A DNA stretch of 64,000 nucleotides, taken from NCBI RefSeq assembly GCF_000971215.1, contig NZ_BBMA01000008.1:1517-65516 (forward strand), in the 5' to 3' direction. Below are positions 30,607-39,825 of the stretch, piece by piece. A program made the translations under genes and the position numbers. Every line of letters starts with the position of its first letter. Within the stretch, counting starts at the first letter, position 1. This DNA is from Demequina silvatica (GTDB lineage: Bacteria > Actinomycetota > Actinomycetes > Actinomycetales > Demequinaceae). A model generated the notes under the pieces. The model worked only from the letters and a program-made list of their open reading frames with translations, did not search any database and was not told the DNA's origin.

Positions 30607-33189
30607 TTAGCGGAGCACTGCTCCGAACTTCTCCCCTGCCGCCGCGATGATGGCCTCGCGCACCGCGAGAACCTCCTCAGCGGTGAGCGTGTGGTCCGCG
30701 TCGCGCATCTTCACGTTGATGGCGAGGGACTTCTTGCCCGCGCCGATCTGCTCGCCCGTATAGACGTCGAACACGCGCGCGTCCTCGACCAGGCCATCCC
30801 CGGCCTCGATCACGGCGTCCACCAGCGCACCGGCGGTCACGGAAGACGGCACCACGAAAGCGAAGTCCTCCTTCGCCAGCACCTGCCCGGAGACGGGCGA
30901 CGCCGTCACCAGCACGCCCTCCGACTCCTCAATAAGAGGGTCGAGCGCGACCTCGAACGCGACCGTCCGCGCGGGCAGGCCCAGGTTCTCGCACACCTTC
31001 GGGTGCAGCTCGCCCGCCCCGCCGACGATCTCGCCGTCGAGACGGTAGATCGCCACGCGCCCCGGGTGGAACGGCGCAGTCGACTGGCGCTCCCCCGCCT
31101 CGTTCGAGATCTCGAGCACCACGCCGCACGCGCGCTCGACCTTCTCGACCATCGCCATCGCGTCGGTCCACTTCCACGGCGTGGCGTGGCCGTCCCAGCC
31201 GGCGGCGATCTTGTTGCCAGCCATGACGCCCGCGACGCGGCGAACCTGGCCGGGGATCGCCTTGTTGAGCGCCTCGACGTCGTCCGGGGTGATCGAGTCA
31301 CCCGAATAAGTGGCAGGCACAGAACCCACCAGGCGGCCCAGGTACGCGCGGCCGGTCTCGTACACGGCGACGTCCTGCGCGCCGCGGCCCAGGTTGACGC
31401 GCACCGCGTCCACCAGCGTCTCCGCCAGCGCCGTGCGCAGCAGCGGCTGCTCGGCGGACAGCGGGTTCGCGAGGCGGATGACATCGCGGCGGACATCATC
31501 GGCGGGCAGCAGGCAGTCGTCGAGGCGCGCCTCGGAGATGAACGGGTACGTGAGCACCTGGGTCAGGCCCGCCTCGGCCAGCGACCGTGCCACCGACTTC
31601 CGCACGATCTGCGAGTGCGTGTACCCGCGCCCCGGAGGCGCGACGGGCAGCACGGACGGCAGGTTCTCGAAGCCGCGCAGGCGCGCGACCTCCTCGACCA
31701 GGTTGATGGGGCCCTCGAGGTCCGCGCGCCACGTCGGCGGCGTCACGATGAGCACCTCGCCGTCGCGCTCGACCGTGCAGCCCACCTGCTCGAGCGAGTC
31801 GGTGACCTCCTCGACCGAGTACTCGACGCCCACGATCCGCGACGGGTAGTCGCGGTCCATCTCGATGGCCTGAACGGGTGCGACGTCGTTGACGTCCGTG
31901 TAGATCTCCTCGACCACGCCGCCGCCGTGCTCCACGAGCAGGTTCGCGGCACGCTGCACGGCCACCGGGGGCAGCGCGGTGTCGACCGCCCGCTCGAAGC
32001 GTCGCGACGCCTCCGAGCCGAGCTTGTGACGGCGCGCCGTGCGCGCGATGGTGATCGGGTCGAAGTGCGCCGCCTCGAGCAGCACGTCCGTGGTGGACGC
32101 GGAGACCTCGGTCAGCGCGCCGCCCATGACACCGGCGATGCCGATCGCGCGAGCACCGTGCCCACCATCAGAGTCCGTGATGAGCAGGTCCTCGCCGTCG
32201 AGCACGCGTGTCGCGTCGTCCAGCGTGACGATCGACTCCGCCGGACGCGCGCGCCGCACCACGATGGGCGCGGTGAGCGTCGCGAGGTCGTACGCGTGCA
32301 GCGGCTGACCCAGCTCGAGCATGACGTAGTTGGTGACGTCCACGGCGAGCGAGATCGACCGCATGCCGGCCGCCTCGAGCCGCTGCTTCATCCACGCAGG
32401 CGACGCCGCCGCGGGGTCGAACCCGCGCACCACCCTCGCCACGAACCGGTCGCACCCGACCGTCCCGCGCACGGGCGCATCGTCCCTGATTTCGACGGCG
32501 AAGCCGTCGCCGACGGCCCCCGTGACCGGAATACCAGCGGGATCGGTGAACGATGCGCCGGTCGCGTGAGCGTACTCGCGCGCCACCCCGCGGATGGAGA
32601 ACGAGTAGCCGCGGTCGGGCGTGACGTTGATCTCGATGGTCTTCTGGTCGAGGCCGAGCAGCGGGATCGCGTCCTGGCCGGGCTCCAGATCCGAAGCGGA
32701 GAACCCCAGCTCGGTCAGCACGATGATCCCCGAGTGGTCCTCGCCGAGGCCCAGCTCGCGCGCCGAGCAGATCATGCCGTCGGACCAGTGACCGTACGTC
32801 TTGCGGCCCGAGATCGGGAACGGTCCGGGCAGCGTCGCGCCCGGCAGCACCACCACGACCCAGTCGCCCTCGACGAAGTTGTGCGCGCCGCACACGATGC
32901 CCTTCGAGGACGGGTAGTCGACCTTGTTGTCGGGCTTGTGGCCCGGACCCTCGGGGTCGTTGAACGCACCGACGTCGACGCGGCAGTAGTTGATGGTCTT
33001 GCCGTTGGACTGCTCCTCCTTGACCAGCGACATGACGCGACCCACCACGAGCGGGCCGACGACGCCGGAGCCGTGGATGCCCTCCTCCTCCAGCCCGACG
33101 CGGGCGAGCGACGTGGCGATGTCCTCGGGCGTCGCGCCGTCGACCAGAGCGACCGACTCCGCGAGCCAGCTAAGCGGAATCTTGGGCAT
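30607..33189 (-). CDS. pheT: phenylalanine-tRNA ligase beta subunit
   Basis: The 860-residue protein is the full-length bacterial PheRS beta chain. It has an N-terminal EMAP/tRNA-binding OB region (about 40-150), B3/B4 editing domain, B5 helix-turn-helix region, catalytic-like core and the C-terminal anticodon-binding FDX-ACB domain (about 765-860, starting PVSGQVLAKEDFAFVV). Together with PheS it forms the alpha2-beta2 enzyme charging tRNA-Phe. The ATG overlaps the pheS stop by one base. An exact motif copy at 32476-32486 is read as Arg-Asp-Asp-Ala-Pro. Confidence 0.98.
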   Translation of the reverse strand: MPKIPLSWLAESVALVDGATPEDIATSLARVGLEEEGIHGSGVVGPLVVGRVMSLVKEEQSNGKTINYCRVDVGAFNDPEGPGHKPDNKVDYPSSKGIVCGAHNFVEGDWVVVVLPGATLPGPFPISGRKTYGHWSDGMICSARELGLGEDHSGIIVLTELGFSASDLEPGQDAIPLLGLDQKTIEINVTPDRGYSFSIRGVAREYAHATGASFTDPAGIPVTGAVGDGFAVEIRDDAPVRGTVGCDRFVARVVRGFDPAAASPAWMKQRLEAAGMRSISLAVDVTNYVMLELGQPLHAYDLATLTAPIVVRRARPAESIVTLDDATRVLDGEDLLITDSDGGHGARAIGIAGVMGGALTEVSASTTDVLLEAAHFDPITIARTARRHKLGSEASRRFERAVDTALPPVAVQRAANLLVEHGGGVVEEIYTDVNDVAPVQAIEMDRDYPSRIVGVEYSVEEVTDSLEQVGCTVERDGEVLIVTPPTWRADLEGPINLVEEVARLRGFENLPSVLPVAPPGRGYTHSQIVRKSVARSLAEAGLTQVLTYPFISEARLDDCLLPADDVRRDVIRLANPLSAEQPLLRTALAETLVDAVRVNLGRGAQDVAVYETGRAYLGRLVGSVPATYSGDSITPDDVEALNKAIPGQVRRVAGVMAGNKIAAGWDGHATPWKWTDAMAMVEKVERACGVVLEISNEAGERQSTAPFHPGRVAIYRLDGEIVGGAGELHPKVCENLGLPARTVAFEVALDPLIEESEGVLVTASPVSGQVLAKEDFAFVVPSSVTAGALVDAVIEAGDGLVEDARVFDVYTGEQIGAGKKSLAINVKMRDADHTLTAEEVLAVREAIIAAAGEKFGAVLR

Positions 33190-34277
33190 CAGATCTCCAT
33201 CCCGAACTGCTGAGAGAAGCGCACATCGCCCTCGACCATGTCGCGCATGTCGGTGACGTTGTGGCGGAACATCAGGGTGCGCTCGATCCCCATGCCGAAT
33301 GCGAACGCGGTGTACTTCTCAGGGTCGATCCCCGCCGCGACGAGCACGTTGGGGTGGGTCATGCCGCAGCCGCCCCACTCGATCCAACCGGTGCCGCGGC
33401 ACGTGCGGCACTCGGAGTCGGACCCGCCGCACACGAAGCAGCGCAGGTCCATCTCCGCGCTGGGTTCGGTGAACGGGAAGAACGACGGGCGCAGGCGCGT
33501 CACCGCGTCCGGCCCGAACAGCGACTTCGCGAAGTGGTCGAGCGTGCCCTTGAGGTGAGCCATCGTCAGACCGCGATCGATCGCGAGGCCCTCGATCTGG
33601 TGGAACACCGGGGTGTGGGTCGCGTCCAGCTCGTCGGTGCGGAACGTCTTTCCGGGGCACACCACGTAGATGCCGCGGCCCTCGTTCTCGAGGGCGTCGC
33701 GACGCTCGAGCGCCGCGCGCACCTGCACCGGCGAGGTGTGCGTGCGCATCAGCAGCCCCGAGCTCGGCGGGTCGATGAAGAACGTGTCCTGCATCTCCCG
33801 CGCCGGGTGGTCCGGGTCGAAGTTGAGGGCGTCGAAGTTGAACCACTCCGCCTCCATCTCGGGGCCCTCGGCAACCTCCCAGCCCATGGAGACGAACACG
33901 TCGCACATGCGCTCCTGCATGGTCTCCAGCGGATGGCGAGCGCCTGGCGCCTGGCGCGACACGGGCAGCGTGACGTCCACGGCCTCCTCGACCAGCACGC
34001 GGGCGTCGCGCTCGGCCTCGAGCTCCTCGGTGCGCGCGGCGAGCGCGCGGCCCATCGCGGCGCGGGCGGCGCCCATCGCCTTGCCGGCGGCGGCCTTCTC
34101 CTCGGGCGAGAGCCCGCCGATCTGCCGGTTCGCGAGCGTCAGCGCCGCCTTGTCGCCGGTGTGCGCGAGGCGGGCCTCCTTCAGATCGTCCAGGGAGGAT
34201 GCCGCGGCGAAGGCGGCCAGCGCCTCGGCGACCGCGGCGTCGACGCCGGCGGCGTCGAGCGGGGAGAGTTCAGTCAT
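33189..34277 (-). CDS. pheS: phenylalanine-tRNA ligase alpha subunit
   Basis: The 362-residue protein has the N-terminal coiled coil and the class II catalytic core with motif 2 ([20 protein letters not shown]) and motif 3 (GMGIERTLM). It also carries the zinc-like Cys cluster [21 protein letters not shown] seen in some actinobacterial and other PheS proteins. TAGACT (complement of 34314-34319) is a likely -10 just upstream. A leader ORF and hairpin lie further upstream. Confidence 0.98.
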   Translation of the reverse strand: MTELSPLDAAGVDAAVAEALAAFAAASSLDDLKEARLAHTGDKAALTLANRQIGGLSPEEKAAAGKAMGAARAAMGRALAARTEELEAERDARVLVEEAVDVTLPVSRQAPGARHPLETMQERMCDVFVSMGWEVAEGPEMEAEWFNFDALNFDPDHPAREMQDTFFIDPPSSGLLMRTHTSPVQVRAALERRDALENEGRGIYVVCPGKTFRTDELDATHTPVFHQIEGLAIDRGLTMAHLKGTLDHFAKSLFGPDAVTRLRPSFFPFTEPSAEMDLRCFVCGGSDSECRTCRGTGWIEWGGCGMTHPNVLVAAGIDPEKYTAFAFGMGIERTLMFRHNVTDMRDMVEGDVRFSQQFGMEI

Positions 34278-34360
34278 GGGTGGCCCTTCACAGCCTCGAA
34301 AACAACCGGGGGAAGTCTAGCGGGCGCGCGCGGGACGGTGCGGGCGCGCGGCATGCGTTC

Positions 34361-34385
34361 AGGCCCGGGGGTTCTCCCCGGGCCT
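34361..34385 (-). terminator. perfect hairpin overlapping the leader ORF stop, before pheS
   Basis: AGGCCCGGGG (34361-34370) and CCCCGGGCCT (34376-34385) form a 10-bp perfect stem with a 5-nt loop. On the minus strand it starts inside the TAG stop of the small leader ORF. A ribosome at that stop would prevent its folding, as in attenuation, although no U-tract follows. Confidence 0.55.
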
Positions 34386-34440
34386 AGAGAAACAGACGCA
34401 CGGCGGCGCGACGCGTGATGCGGGCCTGGCTCGTGGTCAT
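34384..34440 (-). CDS. candidate pheST leader peptide
   Basis: An 18-codon frame, MTTSQARITRRAAVRLFL, starts 6 nt after TACGGT (complement of 34447-34452), a leaderless arrangement. Its stop is embedded in the base of a perfect hairpin upstream of pheS. It has a single Phe near the end, which is weak for classical Phe attenuation, so its role as a leader is uncertain. Confidence 0.35.
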   Translation of the reverse strand: MTTSQARITRRAAVRLFL

Positions 34441-34492
34441 GCGGCCACCGTAGCAGGACGATGCGCGGGCCGGGTAGGGCGTCCGGCCCGCC

Positions 34493-35938
34493 TCAGCGGC
34501 GGGTCGCCTCGTAGGACACTCCCTTGCCGCCGCGGCGCCCGCCGACCATCGCCTCGTCGGCGGCGCGCACCAGCGCCGGCAGGCGGTACTCGCCGTCGGC
34601 GGTGTCCGCCCAGCCGGCGCTCACCCCCACCTCGAAGCGGTCCCCCACCTCGAAGCGGTCCCCCACCGCGCGCTCGAGCGTCATGTGGGCGCTGGTGCGC
34701 AAGCGCTCGACCGCGTATCCGGAGTCCTCGTCGGCGCTCAGCCACAGGACCGCGCCGAACTCGTCGCCTCCCAGGCGGCCCACCACGTCCCGGGGGCCCG
34801 ACGCCCGGGCGAGGCCGTCCGCGACGGCACGCAGCGCATCGTCCCCGGCCTCATGGCCGGCCTCGTCGTTGACGGACTTGAAGTTGTCGAGGTCGAACAC
34901 GGCGACCACCACCTGGCCGTCACGGCGGCGTGCGGCCTGGAGCACGTCGTTGCCGCGGACCTCGAAGTGGTGGCGGTTCGACAGCCCGGTGAGCGGGTCG
35001 GTGCGGGCGCGCACGGAGACCTCCCCCGCGGGGCGCCGGAGCGCCCACAGGACCAGGCTCATGATCAGCGTCACCACCACGATCACCACGGTGTAGAGCA
35101 CCATGGTGTGGTCCACGGACGCGACCGCCGGCAGCGCGGCGGTGGCGTCGACAGCGACAGTGAGGGTCCACGGGAGGCTGTCGCTCACCGGGCGCGCGTA
35201 CGTCACCGGGTCACCCATCGCGACGGTACCGGCGGACGCCGCCTCGACCACCGCATCGTCCGGAAGCGTGAGCGCGGGGTCGCCCGCGAGCGTGACGCCG
35301 TTGGAGCCGATCACGGACGCGTCGCCGTACGTCATCGCGGGCGAGCCGCTGAGCGCGCCGGTGAACATGCCCGCGTCGAGCCGGACCGCGACCACCGCGA
35401 CGGCCTCGCCGTCGCGATCACGGGCCGCGAGCGCCGCGTGGACCACCGTGCGACCCACGTCGCGGGCGCGCTCCGGATCGCTCCACACCACGGTGCCGGA
35501 CTCGCGTGCCGCATCGAGCCAGGCGGCCTCGGGCACGTCGGGCGTGCGGACGGTGCCGGGGCTGCGGCGGTCGAGCTCGACCACCGTGCCGTCCTCGCCG
35601 ATCACGGTGATCGCGGCGATGGCGGCCTGCCCGTCCATGAGCGGGCCGAGCTCGTCGAGCACGCGGTCGGTGTCGGCGAGGATGCTGGGGTCCGCGGCCA
35701 CCGAGGCGGCGACGCCGCGCGCGGCGGCCTCCGCGGGGCGCGTCGCGCCCTCCAGCTGCACGGCGGTCGCGTCGCCCACCAGGGTCGCGCCCTGGACAGC
35801 GGCGTTCTCCGCGTCGGCGCTCACGCTCGCGCGCACACCGATGGTGGTGAGCCCGATCACCACCAGGCCCACGATCACCGCGCCGAACGCCCACGGCAGC
35901 GGGTCGGACGGGCTGCGGACGGCGAGGCGGCGGGACAT
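34493..35938 (-). CDS. membrane sensor diguanylate cyclase (GGDEF)
   Basis: The 481-residue protein has a membrane helix at about 17-37, an extracytoplasmic Cache-like sensor (about 40-280), a second helix (about 283-303) and a C-terminal GGDEF domain with an intact active-site motif GGDEF in RLGGDEFGAVLW. It should make cyclic di-GMP in response to an external signal. An in-frame 18-bp tandem duplication adds GDRFEV twice near residues 435-446, before the last strand of the domain. An exact motif copy (34845-34855) is read as Gly-Asp-Asp-Ala. Confidence 0.88.
   Translation of the reverse strand: MSRRLAVRSPSDPLPWAFGAVIVGLVVIGLTTIGVRASVSADAENAAVQGATLVGDATAVQLEGATRPAEAAARGVAASVAADPSILADTDRVLDELGPLMDGQAAIAAITVIGEDGTVVELDRRSPGTVRTPDVPEAAWLDAARESGTVVWSDPERARDVGRTVVHAALAARDRDGEAVAVVAVRLDAGMFTGALSGSPAMTYGDASVIGSNGVTLAGDPALTLPDDAVVEAASAGTVAMGDPVTYARPVSDSLPWTLTVAVDATAALPAVASVDHTMVLYTVVIVVVTLIMSLVLWALRRPAGEVSVRARTDPLTGLSNRHHFEVRGNDVLQAARRRDGQVVVAVFDLDNFKSVNDEAGHEAGDDALRAVADGLARASGPRDVVGRLGGDEFGAVLWLSADEDSGYAVERLRTSAHMTLERAVGDRFEVGDRFEVGVSAGWADTADGEYRLPALVRAADEAMVGGRRGGKGVSYEATRR
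34624..34659. repeat. 18-bp tandem duplication inside the GGDEF domain
   Basis: Two identical 18-bp units (34624-34641 and 34642-34659) plus a partial third copy keep the reading frame and duplicate six residues. Confidence 0.9.
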
Positions 35939-35944
35939 CGCCGG

Positions 35945-36400
35945 CTACAGCAGCGGGCTCGGGACCTGCAGGGCCGTGAGCACCATCGCCATCACCGCGG
36001 TGTTGATGATCGGCAGCGCCAGTCGCAGGCCCATGGGCATCTGCGGGTTCTTCACCAGGAACACGTTGGTGAGGAACATGATGACCGCGAGGATCGCGCC
36101 CACGAAGCTCCACAGGATGAGGAGCAACGGCGCGAACATCGCGACCTTGACGGCGGGCTCGACGTGCGCGCCCATCTTGAGGATCGGGGTGCCGTCCAGA
36201 CGCAGCGTCTGGAAGCCGGGGATCAGCCCGTTCGACGTGAGCTTCGAGGAGCCGCCCTTGCGCAGCGGGATGTCCCACGCTCCCTTGCGGCGCTTGATCA
36301 CGTCGCCGTCGATGCGGATCTTGTAGAGCAGCCCGAGGACGCCGTCGACCTCGACCTTGCCCCGCGCATCGGGGATGTCGAGCCGGCGAGTGTTCTCCAT
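35945..36400 (-). CDS. membrane protein of unknown function between two GGDEF genes
   Basis: The 151-residue protein has a charged N-terminal beta-rich half (about 1-80, with IPDARGKVEVDGVLGLLYKIRIDGDVIKRR) and two C-terminal membrane helices (about 86-112 and 127-146). No family is recognised. It lies 6 bp before the downstream GGDEF gene and 9 bp after the upstream one, so it is probably co-transcribed and may act in the same cyclic di-GMP circuit (inference). Confidence 0.7.
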   Translation of the reverse strand: MENTRRLDIPDARGKVEVDGVLGLLYKIRIDGDVIKRRKGAWDIPLRKGGSSKLTSNGLIPGFQTLRLDGTPILKMGAHVEPAVKVAMFAPLLLILWSFVGAILAVIMFLTNVFLVKNPQMPMGLRLALPIINTAVMAMVLTALQVPSPLL

Positions 36401-36409
36401 GGGGCCTCC

Positions 36410-38146
36410 TCAGTTCCCGGGGAGACTATCAGCCGGGCGCGAGGTCTCCCCCGCATCGTCCCTGGGTGCGCCGTCGCCCGCGGTACCAGCCGTGCCCGCG
36501 ACGTGGCCGAACGCGTACGTGCGGCCCTTGCGGACGCGCTTGCCCGCCACCAGCGCGTCGTCGGCGGCGGTCTGCAGCGTGTGGGCGTCGTAGCCGGTGG
36601 TCGCGGTGGTCGCGAAGCCGGCGGTCGCGCCCACTCCAGACGCGCCGTGGAAGGACTCGAGGATCGCGAGGGCGACGTCGTCGCGCAGGCGCCGGGCGAG
36701 CTCGACCGCGGAGGCGCGCTCGCTCACGCGCATCACCACCACGAACTCGTCGCCGCCCACGCGCGCGGCAAGGTCGCGCTGCCGCACGGAGGCGCGGAGC
36801 GAGTCGCCGACGGCGGCGAGGACCACGTCTCCGGCGTCGTGGCCGTGGTCGTCGTTGACCTGCTTGAAGTCGTCGAGGTCGAGCGCGATGAGGAGGATGG
36901 TCTCGCCGCTCTGCTCGGCGGTGCGGAGCATGGCGCGCAGGCGGCGGGCGTACTCGTAGCGGTTCGCGAGGCCCGTGAGGGCGTCGGTGGCGGCGCGCAC
37001 GCGCAGGGTGCGGATCGGGCGCCACAGGCGCAGCGCGACCACCGCGGCGACGATCACCATGAGGATCGACAGCGACGTCACCCACACGGCCGTGCGCTGG
37101 AAGTCGTTGATGGACGGCGTGAGGTCCTCCGCGCTGGCCTCGAGGTGCAGGATCCAGTCGAGGCCGGTGTCCGCGTCCATCTCGCGCTCCAGGCTAACGG
37201 TGTCGCCGCGCTCCCGGATGGCCTCGCCCGCCTGATCGAGCGCGGTGGGCGCGACGGTCGGCAGGTCGAAGTCGGCGGCGCTGGGCGCGGAGTCGGTGGT
37301 GCCGAGGATGCGGCGCAGCTCCTCGCGCGCACCCGCGGGGGCGGCCACCACGCGGCCGTCGCCGGTGAGGATGAACGCGCGCGCGTCGGAGCCCAGCGGG
37401 ATGTCCTCAAGCAGCGCGCCCAGGAGGTCGAGGTCGAGGTCCGCGCCCACCACTGCGGCGGTCACGCCGTCCGCGGTCACCGACGTCACCGGGGACACCA
37501 CGATCTCGCCGTTGCGCGCGGAGACGTACGGCTCGGTCCAGGTGACGCCGTCGTTCGCGAGGGCGTCCTGGTACCAGGCGCGGGCGATGACGGAGTACTC
37601 GATGGCGGCCTCCGTGGTGTCGAGCTCCTCGAGGTCCTCGGTGTAGCGGGTGGTCACCAGGCTCGAACCGCCGCCCTCCTGGGGGGTGACGAGGAGGCGG
37701 GTGTACGCGGCGTCGCCGTCCTCCGCGGCCGCGAGGCCGGTGGGCTCGACGCCCGCGACCGCGGTGAGGTGCCCGTCTGGGGTGGCCACGAAGATGGAGC
37801 CCACGGCGGGCTCGCGCTCGAGGCGGTCGGTGAGGGCACGCAGGAGGTCCTCGTCGCTCATGGCGCCGCCGTGGCGCTCGAGCTCGGAGGCGGTGCCCTC
37901 GACCACGTCGGAGGCGGCGCCCGCGAACGTCGCGACGCGCTCGGACATGAGGTCGCCCACGTACGCGTACGAATCGGCGCTGGCGGCCTCGAGCGTGCGA
38001 TCCGCCACCACCGCGTTGAGGATCGAGGTCACCATGAGGGCGACCAGCGTGAGGACCACGATGGACACGGCGACGACCATGCCGCGCGAACGCGTCGCGC
38101 GACCCCTGATCATCCCGAACCTCATGTACCTATTGTCGTTTCTCAC
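36410..38146 (-). CDS. membrane sensor diguanylate cyclase (dCache-GGDEF)
   Basis: The protein (578 residues from GTG 38146) has a helix at about 22-42, a long extracytoplasmic region with PDC/dCache features (SIFVATPDGHLTAVAG; DALANDGVTWTEPYVSARNGEIVVS), a second helix at about 350-370 and an intact GGDEF domain (RVGGDEFVVVMRV). The region before the domain ends in VRAATDALTGLANRYEY, the usual start of GGDEF. An ATG at 38125 with AATAGG upstream is an alternative start. It is a distant paralogue of the gene at 34493. An exact motif copy lies 43 bp from the 3' end. Confidence 0.85.
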   Translation of the reverse strand: MRNDNRYMRFGMIRGRATRSRGMVVAVSIVVLTLVALMVTSILNAVVADRTLEAASADSYAYVGDLMSERVATFAGAASDVVEGTASELERHGGAMSDEDLLRALTDRLEREPAVGSIFVATPDGHLTAVAGVEPTGLAAAEDGDAAYTRLLVTPQEGGGSSLVTTRYTEDLEELDTTEAAIEYSVIARAWYQDALANDGVTWTEPYVSARNGEIVVSPVTSVTADGVTAAVVGADLDLDLLGALLEDIPLGSDARAFILTGDGRVVAAPAGAREELRRILGTTDSAPSAADFDLPTVAPTALDQAGEAIRERGDTVSLEREMDADTGLDWILHLEASAEDLTPSINDFQRTAVWVTSLSILMVIVAAVVALRLWRPIRTLRVRAATDALTGLANRYEYARRLRAMLRTAEQSGETILLIALDLDDFKQVNDDHGHDAGDVVLAAVGDSLRASVRQRDLAARVGGDEFVVVMRVSERASAVELARRLRDDVALAILESFHGASGVGATAGFATTATTGYDAHTLQTAADDALVAGKRVRKGRTYAFGHVAGTAGTAGDGAPRDDAGETSRPADSLPGN

Positions 38147-38237
38147 CAGGCCGTTTCAGGTGAATCGGCGGGTGGTCTTCGTCACAGGGTGACTCGGGAA
38201 TAAACCCAGGTGCGGGAGCGGCGCGGGTCCAGCGCCG

Positions 38238-39089
38238 TCAGTCGCGCTGCGCGGCCGCCGAGGCGTACAGGCACACCGCGGCGGCGGTGCCGAGGTTGAG
38301 GCTCTCGGCGTGGCCGTAGATGGGGATGCGCACCACGGCGTCCATGAGCTCGAGCTCCTCGGCGCGCAGTCCCCAGGCTTCGTTGCCGAACACCCATGCG
38401 GTGGGTCCCGCGAGCGACTCCTCGCCGCCGGCGCCCGCGCCCGCGGACGCGTCGCCCAGCAGGTCCTCGCCGGAGCCGTCCGCGGCGAGCACGGTAAGGC
38501 CGGCCGCGCGGAGGGCGTCCACGGTCTCCGCGAGCGGCGCGCGCGCCACCGGCAGGTGGAACAGCGAGCCCGCGGTGGAGCGGATCACCTTGGGGTTGCC
38601 GGGGTCCACGGACTCGCCGGCGAGCACCACGGCCTGGGCGCCCGCGGCGTCCGCGACACGGATGACCGTGCCCGCGTTGCCGGGGTCACGCACGTTCGAC
38701 AGCACCGCGACCAGGCGCGGCGCGGCCGCCACCACGTCGTCGAGCGACGTGCCGGTGGAGTCGAGCACAGCGACCACGCCCTGCGCGTCCGCGCTCATGG
38801 CGTCGAGCACCGCGTCGGTGCCCAGGTGCACGTACAGCCCGGCGGCGAGCGCCTCCCCCGCGATCTCGGGGTAGCGCAGCGACGCGTCGGGCGACAGGTA
38901 GACGTCCCGGACCCTGGGCGCGGCGAAGCGGACCGCCTCGCGCACCGCCTGCGGACCCTCGACCAGGATCGCGCCGGCCCGGGAACGCGCGGAACGCCCC
39001 GCCAGTGCCGCGACTCTCTTGACCCGTTCGGCCTTCGGATTCGAAAGCGTCACGGTGAGGTCAGCAGGCCCGGCGGGGCGTTCCGTCAT
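38238..39089 (-). CDS. TrmH/SpoU-family 23S rRNA or tRNA 2'-O-methyltransferase
   Basis: The 283-residue SPOUT enzyme shows the three SpoU motifs: NVRDPGNAGTVIR (motif 1), WVFGNEAWGL (motif 2) and VRIPIYGHAESLNLGTAAAVCLY (motif 3, knot and SAM-binding). The N-terminal domain is the L30-like substrate-binding type. It follows rplT, as in many actinobacteria, so 23S rRNA is a likely target. AAGGA precedes the ATG. Confidence 0.92.
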   Translation of the reverse strand: MTERPAGPADLTVTLSNPKAERVKRVAALAGRSARSRAGAILVEGPQAVREAVRFAAPRVRDVYLSPDASLRYPEIAGEALAAGLYVHLGTDAVLDAMSADAQGVVAVLDSTGTSLDDVVAAAPRLVAVLSNVRDPGNAGTVIRVADAAGAQAVVLAGESVDPGNPKVIRSTAGSLFHLPVARAPLAETVDALRAAGLTVLAADGSGEDLLGDASAGAGAGGEESLAGPTAWVFGNEAWGLRAEELELMDAVVRIPIYGHAESLNLGTAAAVCLYASAAAQRD

Positions 39090-39118
39090 GCGAGATTCCT
39101 TTGAGAAAGGAAGGCGTC

Positions 39119-39499
39119 TTACGCGGCGGGCGCGTTGACGTCGGCCGGAAGGGCCTTCTTCGCGGTCTCGACGAGGGTCGCGAAGGCGGCCTCGTCGTTC
39201 ACCGCGAGCTCGGCGAGCATGCGGCGGTCCACCTCGATGCCAGCGGCCTTGAGGCCCTGGATGAAGCGGTTGTAGGTGATGCCGTTCGCACGGGCCGCAG
39301 CGTTGATGCGCTGGATCCAGAGCTTGCGGAAGTCGCCCTTGCGCTTGCGGCGGTCGTTGTACGAGTAGACGAGGGAGTGGGTGACCTGCTCCTTCGCCTT
39401 CCGGTAGAGGCGCGAACGCTGGCCGCGGTAACCAGCGGCGCGCTCGAGGGTGGTCCGGCGCTTCTTCTGGGCGTTGACCGCCCGCTTGACGCGTGCCAT
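39119..39499 (-). CDS. rplT: 50S ribosomal protein L20
   Basis: The 126-residue protein matches L20 along its length, opening [19 protein letters not shown] with the basic N-terminal extension, [15 protein letters not shown] and the C-terminal globular part [20 protein letters not shown]. It assembles early on 23S rRNA and in Firmicutes also represses the infC-rpmI-rplT operon. It lies 37 bp after rpmI. Confidence 0.98.
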   Translation of the reverse strand: MARVKRAVNAQKKRRTTLERAAGYRGQRSRLYRKAKEQVTHSLVYSYNDRRKRKGDFRKLWIQRINAAARANGITYNRFIQGLKAAGIEVDRRMLAELAVNDEAAFATLVETAKKALPADVNAPAA

Positions 39500-39536
39500 T
39501 TCAGTTCTCCTAAAGGTACGTGTGTGGGGGCGGGGC

Positions 39537-39731
39537 TTACTTGCCCAGCAGCTTCTTGATCTTCTTCGAGTCGGCGTCGGACAGGATCTGGTCCTGGGCC
39601 ACGCGGCGCTTGCGCGAGGAGTGCTTCTCCTCGAACTTGTGCACGTTCATCGCCGAGGCGTGCTTCACCTTGCCGGTGCCGGTGAGCTTGAAGCGCTTCT
39701 TGGCACCCGAGTGGGTCTTGTTCTTGGGCAT
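39537..39731 (-). CDS. rpmI: 50S ribosomal protein L35
   Basis: The 64-residue basic protein [18 protein letters not shown]... is L35, located between infC and rplT as usual. It has AGAAGGAGAG before the ATG. Confidence 0.98.
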   Translation of the reverse strand: MPKNKTHSGAKKRFKLTGTGKVKHASAMNVHKFEEKHSSRKRRVAQDQILSDADSKKIKKLLGK

Positions 39732-39825
39732 TGCTGCCTCTCCTTCTAGGTCTGGCTAGGCCCGGTGGAGCCCAGCACGTTTCACGGGCGGCTGGCGCCC
39801 GAAGACTGTGTGCGTCCTGCGACGC

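Noticed and set aside
30598..33213. 871-codon open frame on + opposite pheT (and similar long frames opposite zwf, dnaE, hisD and others)
   Set aside because: Antisense shadows of real genes in GC-rich DNA; the translations are Arg/His/Asp-rich low-complexity sequence with no domains.
34624..34659. Short CRISPR-like array
   Set aside because: The units are contiguous, in frame and coding, without spacers.
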